A stretch of DNA of 64,000 nucleotides, from assembly GCA_947448025.1 (NCBI GenBank), contig CANFLV010000005.1, positions 1 through 64,000 on the forward strand. Direction: 5' to 3'. Positions 36,085 to 45,004 of the stretch are shown in pieces. Origin of the DNA: Oxalobacteraceae bacterium. GTDB taxonomy: Bacteria > Pseudomonadota > Gammaproteobacteria > Burkholderiales > Burkholderiaceae_D. The position numbers and the translations under genes were made by a program. The first letter of the stretch is position 1; each line of letters opens with the position of its first letter. A model generated the notes under the pieces. The model was not told the DNA's origin. It saw only the letters and a list, made by a program, of their open reading frames with translations, and made no database searches.

Positions 36085-37316
36085 TGGCGAATAATGGCTT
36101 CGCCGTCCTGCGGCACAAGAATTTCACGCTCTATCTCGCCGCGCGCGTGCTGTCGACCATGGCCGTGCAAATGCAAAGCGTGGCGATCGGCTGGCAAGTC
36201 TATTCGATGACGGGCGATGTGTTCGACCTTGGCTTGATCGGTCTCGCCCAATTCGCGCCATTTTTTGCGCTGATCCTGTTTGCCGGCCACGCGGCGGACC
36301 GCTATAAACGGCGCAGCATCATTCTGCTGTGCTTCGGCGCGCAGCTGGTCTGTGCGGCGCTGCTGCTGGCCTTCACTTACGCCGGCCTCAAGCAGGTCTG
36401 GCCGATCTTCCTCGTGCTCACGCTCTATGGCAGCGCGCGCGCCTTCATGAGTCCGGCGTCGCAGGCGATCCTGATCAATATGGTGCCGGCCGAGAGTTTC
36501 AGCAAGGCTGTGGCGCTGTCCTCGTCTTCCTTCCATGTCGCCGTAATCGTTGGGCCGGCTATCGGTGGCCTGCTCTACATCTATGGTCCGACCGTCGTGT
36601 ATTGCGTCGTGGTGACGATGCTGCTGATGTCGCTCACCTTGATGTCGCGCGCCGATACCGGGCCGCAGCCGACCAGCCGCGAGCCGGTGACCTGGCATAG
36701 CGTGTTTGAAGGCTTGCGTTTTGTCTGGTCCAAGCCGGTGATCCTCGGCGCGATTTCACTGGATTTGTTTGCGGTGCTGTTTGGCGGCGCGACGGCGCTG
36801 CTGCCGGCGATCGCGCATGACATCCTGCAAGTCGGGCCGAGTGGTCTGGGCATGTTGCGAGCGGCGCCCGGCATAGGTGCCTCGCTGTGTTCGATCGCTC
36901 TGGCGTTCTGGCCGATTACGCGTCAGGTCGGCGCCTGGATGTTTGGCGGCGTGGCGGTCTTTGGCCTGGCAACAGTCGTGCTGGGGCTGACGAACAGCCT
37001 GTGGGTCGCGTTGGCGGCATTGATCCTGATGGGCGTGGGCGATATGGTCAGCGTCTACATCCGCCATTTACTGGTGCAGTACGAAACCCCGGATGCGATT
37101 CGTGGGCGGGTCTCCGCCGTGAATGCGGTCTTCATTGGCGCTTCCAACGAGCTCGGTGAATTTGAGTCGGGCATCACGGCCGGCTGGTTTGGTCTGGTGC
37201 CGGCGATTATTTTCGGCGGCGTGGTCACCATTGCGGTGACGGCCGCCTGCAGCCTGGGCTTTCCGGTCTTGCGCCGGATGGATCAATTTCCCGAACCGAT
37301 TAACGAGAAGCGTTAG
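36084..37316 (+). CDS. MFS transporter, EntS/MFS_3-like
   Basis: A 410-residue transporter with 11-12 hydrophobic helices and the loop motif GHAADRYKRRSII. FRHKNFTLYLAARVLSTMAVQMQSVAIGWQVY-type N-termini (here LRHKNFTLY) are typical of MFS_3/EntS-like exporters of siderophores or metabolites. The substrate is unknown. Its last 17 bases overlap the end of the converging transglutaminase gene. Confidence 0.88.
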   Translation: MANNGFAVLRHKNFTLYLAARVLSTMAVQMQSVAIGWQVYSMTGDVFDLGLIGLAQFAPFFALILFAGHAADRYKRRSIILLCFGAQLVCAALLLAFTYAGLKQVWPIFLVLTLYGSARAFMSPASQAILINMVPAESFSKAVALSSSSFHVAVIVGPAIGGLLYIYGPTVVYCVVVTMLLMSLTLMSRADTGPQPTSREPVTWHSVFEGLRFVWSKPVILGAISLDLFAVLFGGATALLPAIAHDILQVGPSGLGMLRAAPGIGASLCSIALAFWPITRQVGAWMFGGVAVFGLATVVLGLTNSLWVALAALILMGVGDMVSVYIRHLLVQYETPDAIRGRVSAVNAVFIGASNELGEFESGITAGWFGLVPAIIFGGVVTIAVTAACSLGFPVLRRMDQFPEPINEKR

Positions 37317-38226
37317 CCGCCAGTTTTGCTGCGTTGGCTGACAGCGGTGTGACGGTGACCTTGACTTCGAGTTCCTGTTCGCCGCCACCGAGCACGATGC
37401 CGCGCATCGGCGTGACATCGCTGAAGTCACGACCCCAGCCCAGCGTGATGTGTTCGTTTTGCACGAGGCAGTGATTGGTCGGATCGAAGTCGACCCAGCC
37501 GAAACCCGGACAAAATACCGAGACCCAGGCATGCGAAGCGTCGGCGCCGACCATGCGCGGCTGTCCAGCGGGCGGCGTGGTGAGCAGGTAGCCGCTGACA
37601 TAACGCGCCGACAGGCCGAGCGTGCGCAGGCAGGCAATCATCAGATGCGCAAAATCCTGACATACGCCACGACGGCCATTCAACACTTCACTGACCGGCG
37701 TGGAAATCGTCGTCGCGCTGTCATCAAATTCAAACTCACGCCAGATCCGCTCAGTCAGGTCCAGTGTCGCTTCGAGCAGTGGCCGGCCTGGCGTAAAACT
37801 TGGTGCGGCATACGCGGCCAGGTCGGCGCTGCAGGTGATATGCGGCGACTCATACAGGAATTGATAGGGCTCCAGCGAGTCCGCCGTGGCTGAACTGGCC
37901 AGCCGCGCACGCAAGCTGTCCCAGGCGATCGAGCCGGCGATGTCGGCCACGCTCGGGCGCGCACTGAGAGCGACGATGGCGCCGGCTGTTACCAGCAGCG
38001 ATTTGTGCGGCTTGACCAGCGTTGCCGATTTGGTCGCATTGCCAAAGAAATCGAGGCGATTGATCCAGTCGCGTGACACCGGATCGATCGTGATGTGGTG
38101 CGACAGGCATTCCTGATACGCGAAACTGCGCGGCGTAAGGTGCATGAACTGCTGCGACAGCGCGATCGCATGCGCGTACTGGTAATGGGTTTCATGTAAA
38201 ACCCGGTAATAGGTGCGCGTACTCAT
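37300..38226 (-). CDS. Transglutaminase-like cysteine protease-fold protein
   Basis: A 308-residue protein with the bacterial transglutaminase N-terminal domain (YRVLHETHYQYAH) and a catalytic core holding Cys189 in GRRGVCQDFAHLMI, His232 in DASHAWVSV and an Asp in WVDFDPTN (Asp248 by count). There is no signal peptide, so it is cytoplasmic. Its ATG overlaps the upstream ATP-grasp/alpha-E gene by 4 bases. This linkage is conserved and has been proposed (Iyer, Burroughs and Aravind) to make or cleave peptide conjugates; no substrate is proven. Confidence 0.9.
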   Translation of the reverse strand: MSTRTYYRVLHETHYQYAHAIALSQQFMHLTPRSFAYQECLSHHITIDPVSRDWINRLDFFGNATKSATLVKPHKSLLVTAGAIVALSARPSVADIAGSIAWDSLRARLASSATADSLEPYQFLYESPHITCSADLAAYAAPSFTPGRPLLEATLDLTERIWREFEFDDSATTISTPVSEVLNGRRGVCQDFAHLMIACLRTLGLSARYVSGYLLTTPPAGQPRMVGADASHAWVSVFCPGFGWVDFDPTNHCLVQNEHITLGWGRDFSDVTPMRGIVLGGGEQELEVKVTVTPLSANAAKLAANASR

Positions 38227-40769
38227 GGTGCGAAAGTTATATGATTGGCTTCACTTGTATGGCTGAAGAAGCGCAGTGAAATTTGGTCTGAAAGCGTATT
38301 GCAGGCGCGGTTCAGGCGTCCCAGCAAGTCGGGTAATTTGCGACCAGCTGCATGCAGGTCATCATCCGGACGCAATGCGCGTAAATCTGCCAGCAAAGGT
38401 TGGAATGTGGCTGCGCCAAAGCTGCCGTAGAACTGTTCGATCTTGTTCAAGTAATTGAGCAAGCCTTCCAGCTGGAAGGCGATTGAACGTGGATTGCTTT
38501 CGTCGAGGATCAGCAAATCCAGCACCGGCAGCCATTCCGGCTGCGCCATGTAGCGCGAGCGGTAAGTGATGATACTGTCGGCCATTTCGAGCAGCCAGTC
38601 GAGGCTGCTCTCGGGCGGCATGCGCAATGCATGTTGCAGTACGGTGCACATGAATTGCAGGCGCTCGAGACGGCGACCGATCGACAGGAAGCGCCAGCCG
38701 TTATCACGTGTCATGCCATCGAGCGCAAAACCCGACAGCGTCATCAGCGACAGGGTCGCATCATCGAGCAGCATGATCACGCTGGCCAGGCTCGGCTTTC
38801 TAGCGCCGAGCTTGGCTTGTTCGAGCAAATGGTTCAGCGTGCGCCAGTTATCAAGCGACAGGCGTTCGCGCAGATTGCCGGCGACATTGACCATTTGCTG
38901 CAGACTGTTTGCGAGGCCCGGCTGGCTGCGGTCGACGACGGTCTTGAGCAGTTCCCGTTCAATGTCGGTGTCGCTGCGTTCTTTGCGCGTGCCGTCGGTC
39001 TTGTCTTCGTCGCGCTCTTCGAGCATGCCATAAAATTCCGCCAGCGCCTGCATGGTCAGCCATTCGCCGCCGCGTTCATCGGGTGAGATATTAAGCAGGA
39101 AGGCCAGCGTCGCGCGCGTGAGGCGGGCGATGTTGTCGCAGCGCGCCGAATAGCGGCCAAACCAGAACAGGTTTTCCACGAGACGGCTGGCGAGGTAAGT
39201 TTCGCCGCGCACGAGGTCCAGGCTGGTCGTGGTGCGCAGCATCGGCTGATGCTGGTGGATCGCGTCCGAAGACTGGATCCAGGTATCTTTACTGGCGCCG
39301 CCGCGCTGCATGTTGATCACGCGCGTATCAATGCCGGTGGCCACGCGCGTCAAGCCGCCGGGCATGACGACATAGCCATTGGGCGTGGCGCAGGCGTAGA
39401 CGCGCAAGCCGGCCGCCGAGGCTTGCAAGCCGGCTGGCTGACCATCAATCCAGACTGGCGCATGCGACAGGTTGACGGTTTCCTGGGCGATGTAATCCTG
39501 AGGGCGCGCCTGCATGTCGCGGATCAGCGCCGCGCGGGTTTGCGGCGTGAGATCCTTGCCGAATACCGGCGACTGGCGCGACTGGGGAAAGGTCGGCTTG
39601 ATGACGAGCTCATCGAGGCGGCCGAGGACGCTGGCCAGTGCCGCCGGTTCGCCGCACCACCAGGTCGCAACAGATGGCATCTTCAAGGATTCATCGAGCA
39701 GCGTGCGGCAAATTTTAGGCAGGAAGCCAAGCAGGGCACCCGATTCGAGCAGACCCGAGCCAAGGCCATTGGCGATCAATACCGTGCCGCGCCGCGCCGC
39801 TTCAGTCAGGCCGACTACACCGAGGGCGGAATCGGAACGCAATTCAAGCGGATCGCAAAAATTATCGTCTACGCGGCGCAGGATCACATGCACACGCTGC
39901 GGTCCGGCCAGGGTCTTGAGCCAGACGAGTCCATTGCGCACCGTCAGGTCCTTGCCTTCGACGAGCGGGAAGCCGAGATGACGCGCGAGATACGATTGTT
40001 CGTAATAGGTTTCGTTGTACGGGCCCGGCGTGAGCAACACCGTCAGCGGTGCTTCGCCTTCGCGCAGCACCGGACTCTGGTCGACGCCATCGCCGCGATT
40101 GGCGGCGCAGATGCGGCCCCAATGTGACAGGCTGTCGCGCAGGCTGTCGAAAAAACCGTTCAGGTGCTGTACCTTCAGGTCACGGAAGGTTTCCGGAAAG
40201 GCGCGCGCAATGATGTTGCGGTTTTCGAGGGCATAGCCGGCGCCCGACGGCGCCTGGGTACGGTCGGCCACGACCCACCAGCGGCCGTTCGGCGCGCGCG
40301 CGAGATCGACGGCGTACATGTGAAGGGCCACACCATCACTCTGGCGGATGCCATGGGCGGGACGCAGGAAGCCGGCATTACCGTGGATGAGCGCGGCTGG
40401 CAGCAAGCCATCGGTGATCAGTTTTTGTTCGCCATAGACATCGCCGAGGATGCGATTGAGCAGCGTTGCACGCTGGATTACGCCCGCTTCGATCTGCGCC
40501 CATTCATCGGCCGGCAGGATCAGCGGCAAGACATTCAAGTCCCAGGGGCGCTGCTCGCCCTTGGCATCGGCATAGACGTTATAGGTCACGCCGTTTTCAC
40601 GGACTTGACGCTGGACAGTATCGAGCCGCGCGCGCATTGCCTCGGGCGCTTCATTTTGCAAATGCGTGAGCAGCGCGCGCCAATGGGCGCGCGGCTGCAT
40701 GGTCGCGTCCAGCATTTCATCGTAGCGCCCGGGTGAGGCCGGGTAGTGCGCCATCAAGGGAGCATTCAT
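38223..40769 (-). CDS. Fusion of circularly permuted ATP-grasp and alpha-E domains
   Basis: An 848-residue cytoplasmic protein. The first 490 or so residues are the circularly permuted type 2 ATP-grasp (DUF404/DUF407): RPWDLNVLPLILPADEW, GNAGFLRPAHG, VLTPGPYNETYYEQSYLARHLG, the nucleotide loop with DELVIKPTF and PVWIDGQPAG. Residues about 520-830 are the alpha-helical alpha-E domain (DUF403): NLFWFGRYSARCDNIARL and RFLSIGRRLERLQFM. In many genomes these are two genes; here they are one. The predicted role is an amide-bond-forming ligase working with the overlapping transglutaminase-like protein. Confidence 0.92.
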   Translation of the reverse strand: MNAPLMAHYPASPGRYDEMLDATMQPRAHWRALLTHLQNEAPEAMRARLDTVQRQVRENGVTYNVYADAKGEQRPWDLNVLPLILPADEWAQIEAGVIQRATLLNRILGDVYGEQKLITDGLLPAALIHGNAGFLRPAHGIRQSDGVALHMYAVDLARAPNGRWWVVADRTQAPSGAGYALENRNIIARAFPETFRDLKVQHLNGFFDSLRDSLSHWGRICAANRGDGVDQSPVLREGEAPLTVLLTPGPYNETYYEQSYLARHLGFPLVEGKDLTVRNGLVWLKTLAGPQRVHVILRRVDDNFCDPLELRSDSALGVVGLTEAARRGTVLIANGLGSGLLESGALLGFLPKICRTLLDESLKMPSVATWWCGEPAALASVLGRLDELVIKPTFPQSRQSPVFGKDLTPQTRAALIRDMQARPQDYIAQETVNLSHAPVWIDGQPAGLQASAAGLRVYACATPNGYVVMPGGLTRVATGIDTRVINMQRGGASKDTWIQSSDAIHQHQPMLRTTTSLDLVRGETYLASRLVENLFWFGRYSARCDNIARLTRATLAFLLNISPDERGGEWLTMQALAEFYGMLEERDEDKTDGTRKERSDTDIERELLKTVVDRSQPGLANSLQQMVNVAGNLRERLSLDNWRTLNHLLEQAKLGARKPSLASVIMLLDDATLSLMTLSGFALDGMTRDNGWRFLSIGRRLERLQFMCTVLQHALRMPPESSLDWLLEMADSIITYRSRYMAQPEWLPVLDLLILDESNPRSIAFQLEGLLNYLNKIEQFYGSFGAATFQPLLADLRALRPDDDLHAAGRKLPDLLGRLNRACNTLSDQISLRFFSHTSEANHITFAP

Positions 40770-40855
40770 ATAAAACTTTTTCGGTTCATCTGCAGGAGCG
40801 GCTTAGGCAGTGGATATTCTCTGGTCTCGCATGATACAGCCAAGAGGCAGCCAAG

Positions 40856-42277
40856 TCAGCGCTGGAAGACGGATTGCGCTATGCGCAGGCGCGACAGGCG
40901 CGCAAAAAACCAGGCCAGCAAGACGGCCGCGACCGTCAGCCCGATCACCAATGAGATCCAGAAGCCTTGCGCCTCCATGGCCACGGGCGGCGACCATGGT
41001 GACCAGCTTGGCGCGAGGCCGAGTATGACGCCCAGCGGAATGGCAATCAGCCAGAACGCCACGAGATGGATGAGCATCGGCATGCGCGTGACCTTGTAGC
41101 CGCGTATCGCGCTCGAGGCGGCGACCTGGGTTGCATCCGAGAGCTGGAACAGAGCCGCAAACAGCAGCAGGCTGGCGGTCAGTTCCTGCACTTCGATGTT
41201 GTTACTGTAGGCGCTGGCAATCTGGTGACGGAATAACACGATGCCGATCGCTGACAGCACGGCAAAGACCAGCGAGACGCCAATGCCGACCCAGCCAACA
41301 AAGCGGGCGCGTTCGGGATTGCCTTCGCCGAGCGCCTGGCCCACGCGCGTGATCAGCGCGATGCCCAGACCCATCGGTACCATGAATACGACGGAAGAAA
41401 AATTCAGCGCGATCTGGTGCGCCGAGGTCGGCACCACGCCGAAGCGCGCGACCAGCAAACCGACGGAGGCAAAGGCGCTGACTTCGGCAAAGTAGGTCAC
41501 GCCGATCGGCAAGCCCATTTTCAGCATGGTGCGGATTTCCGGCCAGTGCGGTCTTTCCCAGTGCGCAAACGGATAGGTCGGACGATAGGCCGGTGCATGG
41601 CGTATCCACAGCAGCATGGCCGCCAGCATCAGCCACAGGCCGATGGCGGTGGCGACCGCGCAGCCGACTGCGCCGAGTTTCGGCAAGCCGGCAATGCCAT
41701 TAATGAGCAGCCAGTTACCGACAATATTGAATCCCAATCCGGCGATCGAAATCATCATGATCGGTTTGGTCTGGTTAATGCTGGTGCTATAGCCCTGCAA
41801 TGCGCGAAACATGGCCAGCGCCGGCAGACCAAAGCTGACCGCATGGACGAACGAAGTCGCCTTGGCTTGTACAGCGGCATCAAGATAGAGGTAATTGAAA
41901 ACGATGGTCGACAAATTCAGCAGCAGCGCGGCAATGATGCCCACGCCGCAGCCTTGCCACATGGCCTGGCGCACCACATGTGGAATACGGCCTAACTGGC
42001 GTGCACCGATCTCATGCGCGACGACCGGATTGATGGCCATCATGATGCCAATGACGGTGACGATCAGCATGGACCAGAGCGATGCGCCCAGAGATACGGC
42101 AGCGAGATCAATCGCGCTGGCATGGCCCGTCATGGCGACATCGGCGACCGACATGCCGATCGTGGCCAGTTGGCCGACCAGCATGGGCCAGGCCAGATGC
42201 CAGAGGGCGCGGACTTCGGTTCGGATCGCGGCAGTGCGCGGAATGACGGCAGAAGACATGGCAGGGTTGATCATCAA
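40856..42277 (-). CDS. MATE family efflux transporter (NorM-like)
   Basis: A 473-residue inner-membrane protein with 12 hydrophobic helices in two related halves. The segments LWHLAWPMLVGQLATIGMSVADVAMTGHAS near the start and LKMGLPIGVTYFAEVSAFASVGLLVARFG at the middle are characteristic of the NorM branch of MATE exporters, which expel cationic drugs using Na+ or H+. The exact start is uncertain: MMINPAMSSA offers three ATGs and no strong ribosome site. It is 86 bases upstream of the ATP-grasp gene. Confidence 0.92.
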   Translation of the reverse strand: MMINPAMSSAVIPRTAAIRTEVRALWHLAWPMLVGQLATIGMSVADVAMTGHASAIDLAAVSLGASLWSMLIVTVIGIMMAINPVVAHEIGARQLGRIPHVVRQAMWQGCGVGIIAALLLNLSTIVFNYLYLDAAVQAKATSFVHAVSFGLPALAMFRALQGYSTSINQTKPIMMISIAGLGFNIVGNWLLINGIAGLPKLGAVGCAVATAIGLWLMLAAMLLWIRHAPAYRPTYPFAHWERPHWPEIRTMLKMGLPIGVTYFAEVSAFASVGLLVARFGVVPTSAHQIALNFSSVVFMVPMGLGIALITRVGQALGEGNPERARFVGWVGIGVSLVFAVLSAIGIVLFRHQIASAYSNNIEVQELTASLLLFAALFQLSDATQVAASSAIRGYKVTRMPMLIHLVAFWLIAIPLGVILGLAPSWSPWSPPVAMEAQGFWISLVIGLTVAAVLLAWFFARLSRLRIAQSVFQR

Positions 42278-42424
42278 AACAATACAATGCGAAAGCAGGC
42301 GATTGTACTGTCAATTCGATGTCTTTTTTCCCTACTGCACGGCTTTCCCTCGTTCTGGCTCGTTCATTCTGTCACGCAGGATCATGCCGACTGGCGCATC
42401 AGAATATTGATGCAGTGAAAAAAA

Positions 42425-42649
42425 TTAACGCGACTTGGAAAGAATGACCAGCCATTTGCGGAACAGCAGGATTTCGAGGTGACCGGCTTCGATGCCGGTG
42501 CTGACGTCGACCAGCGGATTGACGCTGTAGTAGCGATTACGGTAATCGCGGCAGACCAGCATTTCGCGGCGGCCGACGCGCATCAAAAATGAGGTCGGGG
42601 TGTAGTCGATGCCGCTGCAGGTCATCAGGGAAAGGGGCAGGTTTGTCAT
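42425..42649 (-). CDS. Small protein behind LexA-like boxes (74 residues)
   Basis: A 74-residue soluble protein starting MTNLPLSLMTCSGIDYTPTS, with two cysteines, a basic middle (VGRREMLVCRDYRNRYY) and a hydrophobic C-terminal stretch (LEILLFRKWLVIL). GGAG precedes ATG 42649 with a good gap. The frame is open back to ATG 42712, but that codon lies inside a LexA-like operator, so the later start is chosen. I recognise no family. The position of two LexA-like boxes about 60-100 bases before the start suggests expression after DNA damage. Confidence 0.68.
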   Translation of the reverse strand: MTNLPLSLMTCSGIDYTPTSFLMRVGRREMLVCRDYRNRYYSVNPLVDVSTGIEAGHLEILLFRKWLVILSKSR

Positions 42650-42709
42650 GATAAATACTCCGGTAAGGGGAATCAGGAAACGGTGAACCAGACCGTAAGA
42701 TAGCATAAA

Positions 42710-42747
42710 CACTGTACGAATAAACAGTACTATTTTTTTATACAGTG
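42710..42747 (-). promoter_or_regulatory. Tandem LexA (SOS) box-like operators
   Basis: Box 1 (42710-42729) contains CTGT-N8-ACAG with flanking A and T, the full consensus. Box 2 (42728-42747) reads CTAT-N8-ACAG with a long T run in its core, one mismatch in the key half-site. The two overlap by 2 bases and lie just before the 74-residue protein. Overlap with a promoter is expected but the -35/-10 elements were not resolved. Confidence 0.72.
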
Positions 42748-42942
42748 GTTTGTGGTTTTTCCTGCAATGGGACTATTTGAAGTCGAGGGCTTTATCCGGA
42801 ACCGTATTTCGCCAGGGCGCGACTGGCCATATACAAGTGGAAACTTTGCTCGGATGGAAATTCTTGACTTGATTCCGCTCGCTCAAGTCTAATACTTGCA
42901 CTCGCGCAGTTGCCGACTCACTCACCATCAGAACAGCACACA

Positions 42943-43881
42943 ATGAACCCACGCATCACTGTCGTCGGCAGCATCAATATCGATCTGGTATTTCGTACCC
43001 CGCGCATGCCGCAAGTCGGCGAGACCATCACCGGTGACGAGTTCCGCCAGATTCCGGGCGGTAAAGGCGCGAATCAGGCAGTCGCCGCTGCGCGTCAGGG
43101 CGCGGATGTGGCCTTCGTTGGCTGCGTCGGCGATGACGGTTTTGGCCAGCAGGCGCTGACCGGGCTGAAGGCTGATGCCATCGATACCTCGGCTATCAGC
43201 ATCGTTCCGGGATTGTCTACCGGTGTCGCCGGTATTCTCGTCGACAGCTCAGGCCACAATAGCATTGTGGTCACGCCCGGCGCGAATGGTGAAGTCGGAA
43301 TTGCCCGTGTCGATGCGGCTGCCGCGACCATCCGCGCCAGCCAGTCGCTGATCTGTCAGCTTGAAATTCCATTGCCATCAGTCGTGCATGCGATCGATCT
43401 CGCACGCCAGAGCGGCGTGACCGTGATCTTCAATCCGGCACCGACACAAACCTTGCCAGCGGACTTGCTGTCTAAAGTCGATTACCTGATCGTGAATGAA
43501 ACCGAAGCGGCGCAGCTCAGTGGCATCGAAGTCAGCGATCAGGACAGCGCCGCGCGCGCAGCAGAAGCCTTGCGCGCGCAGGGTGCCGGCACCGTCTTGC
43601 TGACGATGGGTGAACATGGCGTAGGCATCATCGACGCAAAAAGCAGCCGTTTTCTGCCGGCCGTGCGCGTGGCTGTCGTCGATACCACCGCTGCGGGCGA
43701 CACCTTCGTCGGCGCGCTCGCCGTCGGCCTGGCTTTTGGCCTCGACATTGATACTGCCAGCACGGAGGCGCAATACACGGCCGCGCTGACAGTGACCAAG
43801 CTGGGCGCACAAACCTCGATTCCTTCGCGCGCTGAAGTTTTGCAATTCATGCAAAGCCACCATCAATCTGCTGCGCGCTGA
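42943..43881 (+). CDS. rbsK: Ribokinase
   Basis: PfkB-family sugar kinase of 312 residues that phosphorylates ribose to ribose 5-phosphate. The sequence shows TVVGSINIDLV at the start, the first PfkB motif GGKGANQAVAAARQG, the substrate region, and the catalytic DTTAAGDTFVGAL with Asp acting as base. The ATG at 42943 gives the canonical opening; an upstream extension is not conserved. It stands 81 bases before the BMP gene in the nucleoside operon, where it would capture ribose released by the hydrolase. Confidence 0.95.
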   Translation: MNPRITVVGSINIDLVFRTPRMPQVGETITGDEFRQIPGGKGANQAVAAARQGADVAFVGCVGDDGFGQQALTGLKADAIDTSAISIVPGLSTGVAGILVDSSGHNSIVVTPGANGEVGIARVDAAAATIRASQSLICQLEIPLPSVVHAIDLARQSGVTVIFNPAPTQTLPADLLSKVDYLIVNETEAAQLSGIEVSDQDSAARAAEALRAQGAGTVLLTMGEHGVGIIDAKSSRFLPAVRVAVVDTTAAGDTFVGALAVGLAFGLDIDTASTEAQYTAALTVTKLGAQTSIPSRAEVLQFMQSHHQSAAR

Positions 43882-43962
43882 TGGTGCGTTGATAGTGCAT
43901 GGCATACAACGTGCGTTTGTTGCTATAGTTCGACCAACTCTATTGAATCAGGATTTGTGTTC

Positions 43963-44958
43963 ATGAAATTCACCCGCATCAGTCTGGCCTTGGCTGCCTT
44001 GATCACCGTATCGCTGGTTCACGCAGCGGATCCGAAGCTGGCCATCGTCTACGGCGCTGGCGGCAAATTCGATAAATCCTTCAATCAGGCCGCGGCTCTC
44101 GGCGCGGAGCGCTTCAAGAAGGAAACGAATATCCCCTTCACCGAAATCTCGGTCGCCTCGGATACGCAGACCGAGCAAATCCTGCGCACGCTCGCGCGCA
44201 AGAACGTCGACCTGATCGCCGCGATCGGTTTCGCGCAGGCGCAGGCGGTGCAGACTGTCTCCCGCGAATTCCCGAAAACGAAATTCGTGCTCATCGATGG
44301 CGTGGCCACGGGCGACAATGTCAGCTCGGTGACCTTCAAGGAGCAAGAGGGTTCTTACCTCGTGGGCGTCGCGGCGGCACTGACGAGCAAAACGAAAAAA
44401 ATCGGCTTCATCGGCGGCATGGATATCCCGCTGATCCGCGCCTTCTCCTGCGGTTATTTGCAGGGCGCGAAATCGGTTGATCCAAAAATTGAAGTCAGCC
44501 AGAACATGGTCGGCAGCACACCCGCAGCCTGGCAAGATCCGGCCAAGGGCAATGAACTCGCGCGCGCGCAATTCGAGCGCGGCGTCGATGTCGTGTTTGC
44601 TGCGGCTGGTGGCAGCGGCATGGGCGCGCTGAAGGCGGCTAGTGAAAAAGGCAAGCTGGCCATTGGCGTGGACACGAACCAGAACTACATGTATCCGGGC
44701 ACGATGCTGACCTCGATGCTCAAGCGCGGCGACAATGCGATTTACGACAGCTTCATGCAGGTTAAGAATGGCACCTGGAAGTCGGGCATCTCAAACAAGG
44801 GCGTCAAGGAGGGCGGCGTCGACTGGGCGCTGGATGCGGATAATCGCAAATTGGTGTCACCGGAACTCGAAAAGAAAATCAATGCCGTACGCGCCGACAT
44901 CATCAGCGGCAAGATCAAGGTCGTCGATTATCGCGAGAACAATAGCTGCCCGCTGTGA
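43963..44958 (+). CDS. BMP-family nucleoside-binding protein of an ABC importer
   Basis: A 331-residue periplasmic binding protein. The signal peptide MKFTRISLALAALITVSLVHA is cut before ADPK and lacks a lipobox. It belongs to the BMP/PnrA (Med) family that binds purine nucleosides: AIVYGAGGKFDKSFNQAA and GFIGGMDIPLIRAFSCGYLQGAK are the family motifs. AGGA sits 9 bases before ATG 43963. It directs substrate to the ABC genes that follow. Confidence 0.94.
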   Translation: MKFTRISLALAALITVSLVHAADPKLAIVYGAGGKFDKSFNQAAALGAERFKKETNIPFTEISVASDTQTEQILRTLARKNVDLIAAIGFAQAQAVQTVSREFPKTKFVLIDGVATGDNVSSVTFKEQEGSYLVGVAAALTSKTKKIGFIGGMDIPLIRAFSCGYLQGAKSVDPKIEVSQNMVGSTPAAWQDPAKGNELARAQFERGVDVVFAAAGGSGMGALKAASEKGKLAIGVDTNQNYMYPGTMLTSMLKRGDNAIYDSFMQVKNGTWKSGISNKGVKEGGVDWALDADNRKLVSPELEKKINAVRADIISGKIKVVDYRENNSCPL

Positions 44959-45004
44959 GCGCGCCCTCATCAAACGCAGGATTGAATAAGCGCACCAGCC
45001 ACCC

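Noticed and set aside
42650-42712. Upstream ATG for the 74-residue protein
   Set aside because: It falls within the LexA-like box, so it would be before or at the transcript start; the later ATG has a proper GGAG site.
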